Shown piece by piece: positions 1 to 12,200 of a DNA stretch of 64,000 nucleotides. This DNA is from Symbiodinium natans. Taxonomy: Eukaryota > Sar > Dinophyceae > Suessiales > Symbiodiniaceae. The stretch covers positions 144,213 to 208,212 of the forward strand of contig CAJNDS010002845.1 in NCBI GenBank assembly GCA_905221605.1. Direction: 5' to 3'. The position numbers were made by a program, and so were the translations under genes. How positions within the stretch are numbered: position 1 is the first letter of the stretch; each line of letters starts with the position of its first letter. The notes under the pieces are model-generated. The model saw only the letters and a list, made by a program, of their open reading frames with translations. It had not been told where the DNA came from and searched no databases.

Positions 1-2732
1 TCTAATTTTGAGCACCACCGCACCAGTGTGCTCCGTCATCGTGCAAAAACTTGGAAACGCGAACGGTTTGGGGAGGGGCTTGCTGGGTCGGCTGGGCTCC
101 GAGGCACCTCCAATTTGCAGTGAGTCTCTCCATTCTCTGCAGAATCTCTGAGAAAGGGGGGATGAAGGAGGATGATACAATGGTGTAGAGTAGGTCCCTA
201 GATGTCCGTAAGAACTTCTGACACCTCGTGGCCGAATCACGCGCCCGGCTCTGGCCTCGGGCCTTGACTTCGCGTGTTTTCTTGCAAGTCAATTTAGTAT
301 ATGGAACGAAGGAAAGGAACAAGGAGAAGATTCCATGGGAAGGAGAGTTCAGCCTTAGAAGCGATCCGTGAGCTGGCTCCACAGCGCCGAGCGGGGGTTT
401 CTACCTCATGGTCCAGCTGTTGCGTTCACACCTTTATATCATTTCGCGCGTCACACTACGTTCACTTACTCCCTTACAAATTATATTAATGCGTTTTTCA
501 TACGGCTGCGACAGAGACACCTCGGGCGAGAGCATCAAGATATATCAAGAGGCTTTGCCACCTCGACTCTGGGCACTCTCCTTTCTGGGAGCAATCGCAT
601 TGGAGAGGCGCGTCAAGCTTCAGCAATTAGCGCGCCGCCTGGGGTCGGGGGCGGCAAGCCATGGCGGGGGTTAAGCCTGTCGCCCGTGATGTCTAAGACA
701 TCTGACCCGTCTGACGAGAGTTTCACCGCGCAGTTCCGAAAAATGCTTCTGACACTTGAGAAATGGAGAAGCAGACTTCATGAACAAGTGTACTCAAGGC
801 TTGCGGTCATTGCAGCGCGCGTGTTTGCATATTTTTGCATGAATGCACCTTTCCTTGACGCAACCAGTTGGGTGCAGGAGAAGGACTTAAGGAATAAGAT
901 CTTCGGGTATGAGGCGCTCAACAACACCGAGCGCCAACGCTTGTGGAAGGCCCGTGGGTGCCACTTTCGCTGAATAGGCCTCGCGAGGTCAAGATATGTC
1001 AAGATATGTCAAGATGCTTTCGATACTCACCGATCTGATGCGGCGCTAGCTTCTGAACAGAGGCGAATAGTCTGGCAGGCCATGCGTTCGGAGAGTCGTG
1101 CGGCCAAGGCCAGCCGTGAAGGCGAGGACGCTGTGAATTGATTGTCAGAAGATATTGCCGAGCTCAACTGTCGCTTTAGCAGTGTGGCAAGAAATGCGCG
1201 ATTTATGGCAACAGTCGAGGCTTCTTGCTCAGTTCAAACAAACTCATGCTGACGAACCGCGTAAGTTCATCCCCCCCATCTCCCTCCTGGACATCAAGAC
1301 GTCGTTCTCCTAGATGAACGGCAACAATGCTGGCTTAGAAACTAAATAAAATAATGCTCATGCAAATTCGGGCAGTATGGTGACATGCGGGAGCATAGGG
1401 TGCCGAGCGTTGATTCCGCCCGGAGTCCGAGAAAGAAATACCAGTGAAGTCTTTGGACGAGAAGAGACCCGTTCAGCTAGCTGTGACTTGGCATTTGTAG
1501 TGCAATCGTTGGGTTCATAGGAGCAACTGGTTGGGCAAGGTGCTGTGAAGTTCTAAGCTGGGCAGGATGTTTAGGAATACAGAAACATCCCAAAGCCCCT
1601 ACAAACCCTAAAATGGTAAACTCCAAGCATAAAAGAGCCTGATCCCTCAGCAGCTGGGGCGACGTATTCCGTGGGTAAACTTTGTCGACGCCACTGCAAC
1701 CGGGGCCCACCTGATTGCAAAATCAGCTGCCGATGCATTTTGCTGCACATGCCATGTGCCAACTTCTCTTTGTCTTGCCGGGACATTTCGGCACAACTCT
1801 GTTTCTACGAGTTAAATGACCAGACAGCACCAGACCACCCATTCTACAGAGGGTTGTAGCCCTCATTTTATAGAATGGGTCAAAGGGGATGTGTTCTCTC
1901 AGTTGTTTCGTGTTTCGTCTACATTGCCGCTGGAGCCAACCCCAACCTGGAGCCCTTCTCTTCATTCTCTTCATCGCTTGACCTTGTCGAGACCTTGTCC
2001 AGTCAGGCCCCACCCCCATCCCGGTCAGCTTGGGCGCACATGCCATTTGAGATGGCTCGGCAAGGTTAGGTGGCCCAGGATTGGGTGTCTGGTGCATCTT
2101 TATCTGATAGTCGCCAGGCAGGCCTTGCAAGCCTTGCATGTCATTTCATGGAAAGTTTCCTTCCAGCCCACTCGCTTCCTCTTCGCAATTGTTGCGCCGG
2201 TCGGGCCTCTCAACATGCTAGGAGTCGAGTGGGCCCCGTGGTGCTTGGACACAGCACAGGAAATCGCCCTCCAGCAGGTCGTCGGTGCAGAGTGGACAAA
2301 AACGTCATTGGTTCCCCTCTGCCTTGCAGGAAGACTGCTGGAAAGGAGATAGAAAGAGAATGGGAACAAAGATCGAGACAAAATGATATTCCATGAGTTT
2401 CAAAACCATACCAATGCACAGGCAGTGGCACAGACAGCATTCTCCCGAATGACTCCGAACAGTAGGACGCGGGCTTGCATAAATATGTGGAAAGCCTTTT
2501 ATTTGCAGGTGCCGAAGCAGCAGCAGAGTACTCTAGTGGCTCCGTGGGCGTCGTGACGAAGAACTTACCAGCAGTACCCGTTCCGAAGGACGTGCACAGA
2601 GAGAGAGAGAGAGAGACATGAAGAGACATCGCCACATATCGACACGAATGAGGCAGTCATTCTTTGCTCTTGGTGGTGACAAATCAGGGTTATCAGATTT
2701 ATCAGATGGGCTTGGGAAGACGCAAGGACTTA
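1..2732. other. 5' flank, no identified gene
   Basis: I recognise no protein family or RNA gene here. Two frames look exon-like. One is at 689-973 (see separate entry). The other is 1034-1141, a short Arg/Ala/Glu-rich helical stretch (ends in TGA) containing the string EQRRIVWQAMRSESRAAK. An 11-bp direct repeat (CAAGATATGT) occurs at about 990-1015, and a GA dinucleotide run at about 2600-2616. The missing 5' exons of the RAD16-like gene that follows may lie in this segment, but I could not find a sequence resembling its N terminus. Confidence 0.4.
689..973 (+). CDS. Hypothetical exon-like reading frame
   Basis: An open frame of 94 codons from an ATG at 689 to a TGA ending at 973. It is rich in charged and aromatic residues and predicted to be helical (for example FRKMLLTLEKWRSRLHEQVY near its start). 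I recognise no family. It could be an exon of an upstream gene, a remnant of a retroelement, or a chance frame. Its base composition does not set it apart from neighbouring DNA. Confidence 0.2.
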   Translation: MSKTSDPSDESFTAQFRKMLLTLEKWRSRLHEQVYSRLAVIAARVFAYFCMNAPFLDATSWVQEKDLRNKIFGYEALNNTERQRLWKARGCHFR

Positions 2733-5700
2733 GCGGTTCCCATGTTGCCCTTCCAGAAGGAAGGCCATCGAAGATGCTTCGGTTTGCATATTTCGGCACT
2801 GGCGGAAACAAGCCTTCCAAGGGTGTCAGCTGTGTCTACTCGCAGGTCTGGCCTGGATGTGTCACCAAGAAGAATCCACAGTGCGTGGGGGCATTCTGGC
2901 CGATGAGATGGGCATGGGCAAGACGATTCAGGTTCCTTGGAGATTGCTGTCGGGCGAACTGTTCGAGCATAGTGTTCGGTAGATTGAATTTGTGCAGATC
3001 ACATTGTGCGAAAAGGGCCCACTGCCTCTGAGCCTCTAAGCTTCGGCGAGGCCATCAGCTTACTGCTGGCTCGCCCCTTGAAGGGGCCATGCCTAGTGGT
3101 GTGCCCAATGGCGGCTGTCCAGCAGTGGGTGAAGGAGATTGCCCTTGGCCCGCACGAAGACAGACGTGATACTGGAGGTGCTGTACTTTGGGTAATGATT
3201 GCAGCGTGCAAGCTCAGGCCAAGTTTACCAAGAAAGGCCGGGTCGTTTTGCGGAGCCGAGAGCTGACAGCCCAGCGCCTCGAACAGGAACACTGCGAACA
3301 CTTGTCTACCACGGCTCAGAGAAGGGTAAGGTGGCCACGCAGTTCAAGAAATGCCGCTGTGCCTGAATGTCATGACCATGCCACTACTTCATACTTGGGG
3401 CGAGTGCGAGAAGCCAAGGTGATGTTGTGATCACTACGTATCAGACCCTCGAGCTCCTCTGGCTTCACTGAAACATCGGGACAGGGTGTAAATTGGCCTG
3501 TCCTTGTCCTACGTACTCCCCAATCAGTTCCCAAATCAGTTCCCAGAGGCTTAGTGTGCAGAGATTCCGGTTCGTCAGCATGTAACATGTATAAGTTGCA
3601 CTGAACATCGTGGGACATCAGCCCCAAAGCTTCACAGTCGGGCCGAAACGAGCGTGAGTTGCACGAGCAGCACCCGCAGCATTGGCATCGCCAACACCTG
3701 CAGTTGCAATGAGATGCGCACATACGCACACATGCGGGCATCCGTAGCCGGGCTGTACTCAGTGCGGCAGCTTTCTGTTGACCCAGTACCTGCATCACAA
3801 GGTCCGACTATCGACGTGAATCACACAAGCATCGACTGAAGTGCAGCTCAGCCGGATGGCTCACATAGCTGTTGTCTCCGCACCTACCTTGGCCTCTTGA
3901 ACCCAGCATCTTTGAAACAATGCCAAGGCAAGTACTGCGGCAAGCTCTTTATGCCCGAGTGCCTTGGCTTCCGAAGTTGTGCGAGGGTTTTGCATGACTT
4001 CGAGTCCTGGAAACTGTTCTGAGATTGGGTAAGAGATGCCATTAGGTACCCTTTATCATCGAATCCCCCTAACGCCTTACACCTCCTCAAAAGGGCCCAC
4101 ACTTTAAATGGGGGACCAAGAGGACCTCGATAGTCAGAGCCCTCGGCAGTTGGTGCTTTCCAGGAAGCTCGCCTTCCACCAGCGGTACTTCTGCGGTCCC
4201 AATGCTGAGAAGACAAAGAAGCAACAGACGCCTGGACACAAAACACATATCTCTTAAAGTTGTCTCAGTTGCCTCAGAAATAGATCCTGAAAGCAGAGGT
4301 TGAACCTCTTAGTCCTTGGCCCAGGAAGACTGCTGCCAAGAAAGCCATGCAGAGCATGGGCATTGGAAACGCTTCCACTTCGTCCTCGTCAAAGGATTCC
4401 CCACCGACCATCACCAACATCTACCGCTCGGTCCTTGGCAAACTTGTGGCAGTCTTGTGGCCATGATCGGCATTCGCCACGTCGAACCCCTTGCCCAAGG
4501 CGACTTCATGAAGCAGGCGGGGGTCGATGTGAAGGCCAAAGGTTACTGGAACGCCCCTTGCATGAACAAGGAGGCACAGCGAGCATCTGAAAAACTGCCT
4601 GCCTCCTGCTCGCTCGGCCGAGGTCATGAAGGAGACCCGAGACAGGCTGCAGGCATGACTACACGCTGCTACACGCCTTCAGATCCATGAGAACAGCTGG
4701 GGTATGCTGGGGTATTTTATGATTTAGGACTTTGCGCTTCAGGCGAAATCCTCCTCCTCGTCTTCAAAGGCATCTTCTGCCAAACCTTCTTAAACATTCC
4801 GTTCGATGTGCAGCGATACTAGGTGCATTCTGTCACAGACAGTCCCGCCTCCTGCTTCGCCAGTTTCGGCATGGCTGTCAGCCTGTGTAGTGCAGGCCCA
4901 AGCAGGCGAGGATGGCCTCAGTCGCGAACGCCTTACACTCCTGGACAAGAAGGCGCTACGCCTGTTTACACCTGTTTGTGTGCACTTTGCAGCGAAGTAG
5001 TCGAAAACGTCGGCAGCCGGATGCTGTTTCAATTGAGAGCTTGGAGGAGTTGACGGACCTGTGCGTGAAGAAAGGCCAGGGCTTCAAAGCAGAGACTGTT
5101 CAGTTGCACTTGGCCTGTCAATGCATTACAAAATCAAAGTTGTTTTTTTTTAATCAGATATTTGTGCTTGGCCGAATACCAGCATCCAGGCCTGGATTCC
5201 GTTGGCCGCAAGCCCGAGCTGGTAGACCGGCTCATGGAGTTTGCCGTCCGTGGCGTTGCCTCCAAGTCGACCCCGGCGAAGAAGGAGCCCTCTCTCGCAG
5301 AGAGCCCTTTCAGAGACGTAGATTAATGCGATTCGGTATGCAGGGACTCCCTGCGGTTCGTTCTCTTGGGTTCAGGGCCCCCCCCCCCCCCCTCTCGAGA
5401 GACAGAGTTGCTATTTGTACCGTTGTCGGCGTACCCTTCAGCAGCCTCAGCTCGACAGGCAACACTTGCCATGAAGCTCATGGCATCCGTGGCCCCCAAG
5501 GCCACGGGATGCCCGGGAAGGGCCGGAATTTGCCGCCATTTGTTCGTGGCGGAGATTGAAACATGCGACACGTTTACACTTTACACCTCCAGCGAGGCGA
5601 AAGCCCAGCCTGCGAAGCCAGCGATTGCCGGCAAGAAGCGGTGCTTCCGAGCAAACAGGGGGTCTGACTTGTCAAAGAATGGGGAGTATGCGTGGCTCCG

Positions 5701-6150
5701 GCCTCGCTGAAATCTCAGGCCTTTGCTGCTGCGCAAGAGCACTGGCTGCTCCTCGAAGCCGGGACCTACCGTTCTTGAGATATTTTCCAAGAGAGCTTTG
5801 AGTGAGTCACGTGATTTTCTGGAGCCACCGCCAGGTATCAAGGGGTCACACACTTGAAGGCCAGCGGCAAATGGCAGGCCTCTTTCCAGGCAGATTGCCC
5901 GTTGCGGCTGTTTTGTTGCCGTCTTGAACTGAAACGTGTCTTTTCCACCACAGGGTTGGCAACCTGACTGCGGGCAAAGCTTCTCCTGCACTCGAGTCTC
6001 TACTCTACCAAGTCACGAACGCCTGGCTTTAGCAATCCAAGCCCTGGCAGCCACGGTGCTGTCTATCTGCGACGTGGTCTTCCGAACGGCCTATTTGGCT
6101 AGTAGCGGCTAAGTCCTGAACCCTGCGAGTGGACTTACTTCGCAGCCGCA

Positions 6151-6228
<78 letters not shown>

Positions 6229-9200
6229 CACCAGTACATAAGACCCAAAAATTCCGATGTGATACACAGAAACATGGCAAACGCTGATGTAGATGGGAGG
6301 CACATGTAGGTAGTTTGCCCTTTGCGGTGCTTCCATAGGCCGCGAGGATCATGCCCATTTGGTTCTCAAGTGGAGTTTGGAAACCGGGGACGCGGCAGGT
6401 CCATGGAGGTCCCGAATCTTGAGGTTTCTTTCAAAGGATGAGAGTGAAAACTGGGTGCTTGTGGTTTTCTGGCCACTTCCCAGCAAAGGGATGTTGCTCA
6501 GGGTGGGTGGATGAGGATGATGATGATGCTGATGACGATGATGGTGGATTGATGCGGATTGCTTCGGCCTTGGAGTCGCTAAGAGTTCAAGCTTGCGGGG
6601 CGGGCATGGGGCGATGTTTGAAGAAGGAATTTGGGATCCGGTTCCATCTGGGCGGTCCCGTGCTTGGTGATGCTTACTGTGGCCTGCGGCAACTTGTAAC
6701 GACAGCGCACAGCAATATGTTCAGGAAACTGCTTGGAGTGTTAAGTGTTCAGTCACAATGTGTCACATCTTCTGGTCTGCGGATCACGGATGGGGGCTTG
6801 AACGCTTCTGTCAAAGTTGCCAGGGCAAGTACCTGGGAATCTTCGCCTCGGACCGGGATTTCGAAGCACGGAGTAGTATGCAGAGAGCGTGTCACCGCAC
6901 GTGGAGGGTAGGCTACTGCAAGCCCATCATAGGTCCAATTGTAGTGAAAGGTCATGCCAACAGGTCAGGCAAACTCCGGGGGCAGATGCCGCAAATTCCA
7001 AGACGTTTGCGACGCGCGCATCTCCAGGAGCTGAAGGCCGCTCAAGCGGTGCGAGACGCAGCCGAGCAAGCAGAGAGCAAGGGCAAGGGTGGCAAGGGTG
7101 GCAAGGCCAAAGACGTCAAGGCCAAGGCAGGGCGACTTGTTGGGTTCGTGTTTGGGGTTGAAACCAGTTGAAACTGTTAAGCCTGTATAAAGTCTTGCTC
7201 TCCTTCATTTTTTCATTCAGTCATTCTTTCTTTCTTAGTCTCTCTCTCTCTCTGCAGTCTTCTGTCTCCAGGGAGGAGCCACCCCAGCGCCTCGCAACGG
7301 CTTGGCCCGAACGGTCGCACAGAGGACTACAGCGACAGCGCAAGGCCGAAAGTGGGGTTGGAAATCAGGGTGATATATATATATATAGATATCTTGGAAA
7401 CGTGTCACACGCACACACACAAGCTATGTGCTGGTACCTAATTGCTTCGCGTGGGGCTTTGAGGGGTGTTTCCGGAATTTGGTCTGAGGGCCTTTGCGGG
7501 CCGGAGGGATTAGCAAATAGGGGAAGATTATAAACGGCTAAGGGTGCCCCAATGCACAACTACTCACCGCATTTTGCGAAGTCATGTCCAGATTCATTCC
7601 CAGACCTGGGGATTTAGCGAGTAGGAGTGGATGCTGGCAGTGGATGCTGGCATTGACAATCACAGGTAAATCGCCCGCCGTTGGCTCCAAGCGCAAGCGT
7701 GATGACTTCGAGGAGAACGGCTACGATTCTAGTTGCAGTTCAACTGGTAGTTTATCGGGCTGTTGAGCTCGCTTATCGCGGCGGCTGTGCGCGGCAATCG
7801 TGCAGTCTTGCGGCGATCTAAGGAAGGCTACGTTCCTTGGCTGAATGTTGTAGGTGGGCATCGCTGCTGGTCTAGAGCAGGCAGCGAACACAAGCGAAGC
7901 CTATTTCGTGTTGGAGATATCTTGAGATGTTGGAGATTCAGGGGTCTGTGCTTGCAGCCTCGCCTTTCATGATTCTGAGGAGACCTTTGAAGGTATGCAG
8001 CTCGACCTTAGTGAGTCTCCGCTGCACAGCATCGAATGGGCCCGGGTGGTGCTGGACGAGGCCCTGTAGCAATGCTGCCCACATACCTCAACAAGACGAC
8101 CGAAGCAGCCAAAGTCTGTGCTTGACAGTGCGTGCTGTATGAGACAGAGAATCACAAACAAGTCAGACTGCTTCGGAGGCTCATCGCATCAAGGGCCGCA
8201 CCAACAGCACAGCGCTTGCTGCCTATGCCTTGCAAGTGCAGAAGGGCTACAAGCACCTGGGCCTGAGGGAAAGATCGATTTCTTTTGCTAGTTAAGTTGT
8301 TGTTGTATCGAGTTGTTTGAATGTGGATGCCTGATGTGCTGCAACTTAGCCATATTATGCGTACGAAAAGTTGGATACCGGCTAAATTGAAATCCCTCGC
8401 GCCAGAAACGCTTGGCAGCTCTGGTTTGACGCTCCTCACGAGGCCTTCCAAAAGGTTTAGGAAAAGAAGAGGAATGTCTGTCTAAAGATGGGAGGGAAGA
8501 AGAGGAAGTCTGCCTAAAAAGATGCTGTGGACGCTCAGTCGGCAAGTCGCAGGTGGCATGGAAAGCTCAATGCAGGCACCATTTCTCCTCGCCTCCTCTT
8601 GGCCCTCTTCACACTTCTCCGCTGCGGCTCGCTTCCACACCCCGCAAAACTGCTGTCTGCATCCTGCCTCTTCCTCCTGAGCCTCCGGATCTGCCTTCCG
8701 CCATGTCCTCTTGCCGAAGCCACGGCAGAACGGACGTACACTGCTCAAGGTTGATTGTCAACAGAATGCTGCGCTGCAACACTCCGAGACTCAGATGCTC
8801 GAAGGTTCGCAGAATCTCTGATCTCACTTTCAGTGAAAGAGTTCATCTAGACCTGAGCCAGCTCTTCAAGAATTGCAGCCGAATCTTCAGACCCAAACCC
8901 AAACCCAAACCCGTCGAGACTGAAAGCCAGTTGAGGGCGCATACTGGAAGCCTGGAGGGACAGAGGAGGGCCAGAGGAGGGCCAGAGCAGAGACAGGAAG
9001 CGATAGAACGTGACCGGAATTTGAGAGAAAAGTGTGAAACGTGTCGCATTTGTCACTAACGTCTGACTTTATTCTCGCCTTCTTCTCTGCTCATTATCAT
9101 ATTTCTTCACTCTGATTCCCGTGCGTTTCTGATTTGATTCGAACAACCTTTGTCAGACGAGGGTTTTCAGACTTTCCGAAGGAAAGAATATGGGCTGGGA

Positions 9201-12200
9201 TGTCTCAAGTGCAAGCATCTGTTTGTATTTGTACAAATGGGGGATTTGAAACGAAAGCATCCCCGTAGTTCAGCTGAGCTTGGCCGCAAGGGACATCACC
9301 CTACGACACGGGACCCAGACCGTCACTGTGTCACTGTGAGGTGGTGTCTGACTGGAACACCTCTCCAGAATCGAGTCGGAGAGCTCTACTCGCTGATCCG
9401 TGGCTTTGCGTTGTTGAGCTTGTTTTCACGTAGCTCCCGCAGTAGTCTTGCTTGCTCTTGGTCTATCCCTTTCGTTGTGCCGTGAGTTCGGGGCTAGTCT
9501 CCTGCAACATGCACCTGCGTCATCGGTTAGACATTCCACCTGGGGTCCAATTGTCGGCAAGAGTTTGTCGCCTTACTGTGCATCTGAGCACTTTGCTGAA
9601 GGCTTTCTGCGAGTTCGACCGTATGCCTTCTACTACTGCAAGAAGCAGGACGGCAAAGTCAAACGGGATGACAATGTGCTGCTCAGGGTTATGGGATTTG
9701 ACGGCCTTTCGGTGTCAAAGTAAGGCATCAGGGAATCCGAGACAGCTCAGTAAAATTGCAAAAGCAGTTGCGTTGATGGAGCGTGCCTGGCATAGGCCGA
9801 GACAAGTTGATCTCTTTTGGGAGTGCTTGCAGTGCTTGCAGTGCTTGCAGTTCCCGATGCTTTCCCGAGCCTTCCACAGGGCTGCAAGTGCGAGTGCGCC
9901 TGCTTCATGCGGGAGCGGTACTGCCCGAACTGTGGTCACGTACGTTTCATGTGCTTTGGCTGCATTCAGAGATCCTGGCATGCATTACTTAGCTTTACTC
10001 TATTTCTATATGAATTGCAGGGTCGCTATACATGTTTAAACATTGAATGCTCGCAGCTTCAGTGTTCCGCTGACTTTGCGTCGGCCTGGACCCTCAGGCA
10101 CTATTCGAGCTTCAAGCGAGACGTGCCCAAAGCTGAGAGCACGTGAGAGAGCTGTCGCATTTCATGAAGAACCATGGCCAATAGCCTTCACAGGTCCAAC
10201 CCCATCATCAAGTTCGGCTACATGGGTGCAGGGAAGACGGCGTTCCAAAAGCTTCGGCAGGAGCAGTGGGGCGGGTAACTCGAGCGAGAGCTTGACGACT
10301 TCAACATTGCCTTTGTCTCAGGATAGGTACAGTACGTTGCATCACCAGCAAGCTTGCATGAGACATGCCATAATGAATCAAGGCACCGAGGAGTGTATTG
10401 TGTCTTAAAGTGCTTCGGAAGGTATGTTGAGGAAGCGCACCTGAACTAGTTGCAAAGCAAAACCCATGCTGAAGGCCCAAGCTGTTTCTTGGCTTTTTGC
10501 GCAGAGTGGCTTCGGCGCAGGACATCCTGCAGCGCTGCATGCTGCGACGCACGAAGGAGGAGCGAAAGGCCAAGACCGACACGGACACGAGAGTGAGGTA
10601 GGTGCAACATAAGAAGCAAGCGCTGGAAGTGAAGCATCTGCCAGGCAGATCTGAAGCTGCCACCCATCAAGGCACCCAAGTGTGGTCGAGCTTCAGTAGT
10701 ACTTCGTGCTTTCTGTTTTTTTGTTTTTTGCAGCCCCCTTTCCTATGCATCTCCTTGAGGTCACCATTCGGAAAGACAAGCTGTCAAAGCAGGCGCGGCC
10801 ATTCCGACATGCACTGCGACAATGCCGTTGGCGTGTGGTCATATGATACTGTCCTGCAGGAGAGTGACTTCTATTCGAGCATCTACATGCAGCCACTTGG
10901 GTCTGAGAGGCAAACAAAGTTGTCAGAAGGAGAAACGTGATGTCCAACAACGGCAAAGCAGATCGATGAGTTGCGTGAGCATGTCAGCAGAGTGCAAGCA
11001 GGTCCTACTGGTATCATGCTGCATGCTAGCTTCCATGATAGTCATGCTGCCACTGCCCAACGTAGTGAGACAATATTGTAAACAGTTGAACGTTTGCTCC
11101 AGGTCTTGCGCTTCTTGGCAGCATGGAATATACTTGTAGTTGATTCTAGACATGAATACACAGCTTGCCGTTGCCAAGCACTTCTGCAGCTGCTTTGGAG
11201 CATTCCACGCGAGGTCAAGTTTGACACCTTTGTGCACTCGGGCACGGTCTTGCACCTTGCCAATCGTGCTTGCATTTCCGACCCGATGAACCATGCAGTC
11301 ACAGACTGTCCAATGCGCGTGGTTTCGTCAAAACCTCCAGACCATGCTGTTTTAGGCACAACTACGCCCACATCTTCGATTTGCTGACCTCTCTGCGACG
11401 AGCTGTGGACCATCCATACCTCATTGTGTATGGGGGTGGGCAGGCCTGTGCCTCCTTCGATTTCACTCGAATCTCAGACTTGCTGGAAGCAAGTGGCAGC
11501 TGTTGCTACGTCAGGCGACGCACAAGCTGCCCTCGGGCAAAAGTTTGCTTCCTGCCAACGCTGGAAGCGTGTGCGGTCTCTGCCAGGCCTTGAGATTCCG
11601 CATGGAAGCAGCCTTCTCACGGCAGCCAAGTGACCGTTTGCTGTGTGCAGGACGACATAGATGAGACCGGCGAGGAGACCAAAAGAGAGGTCGACGGTAC
11701 CACTTGGTCCGGTCAGACAGCAGCTTCAAGAGTCAAAGAATTCAAAGAATGTCTAAGATAAGCCTTTGCCACGATATCCCTTACGATATCGATTGCTGTG
11801 ATTTGCTCTGTTGTCCGACCTCTTCTGTCCGACAGGCCAAATGCGGCCATGTTGCTTGGCAGCCTTTGCAAGCTTTGCAAGATGATTGCTTAACAGGTGA
11901 CAGTTTGGAGCTAGCCGAAAGGGTACGACAAGGGTCTGATCGGGCATGCTCCTTTTTCGCAGGGTCTCTGGGGGGAGTACTCCGGCCAAGGTCTTCCATG
12001 ATGAGTGCATCCGCGCGTACATCGCCGATGCACCAGCTCTGAAGTCTGGAGGGGCATTTTGGCAGAAAGTAGACCGCGTAAGTGGAGAATGGCAGCACAT
12101 GCCGAAGCATTGTTACGACAGATTGAAGCAAGGTTTGTGCAACGTGGTTTCGTGTACAAGTCTGGCGGAAGAAGGGCTTGAAGGGTATTGAAGGGCTTTG

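Noticed and set aside
1816-2352. 178-codon + strand frame upstream of the RAD16-like gene
   Set aside because: No conserved pattern, overlaps open frames on both strands, and cannot be joined to the helicase exons.
3331-3342. A possible 12-bp intron (GTGGCCACGCAG) in the RAD16-like gene
   Set aside because: Too short to splice, and the sequence is open in the correct frame (GKVATQFKK), so it is coding.
6029-6358. - strand frame with poly-Leu/poly-Pro runs
   Set aside because: It is the antisense reading of the (GGC)n(AGC)n microsatellite within an intron.
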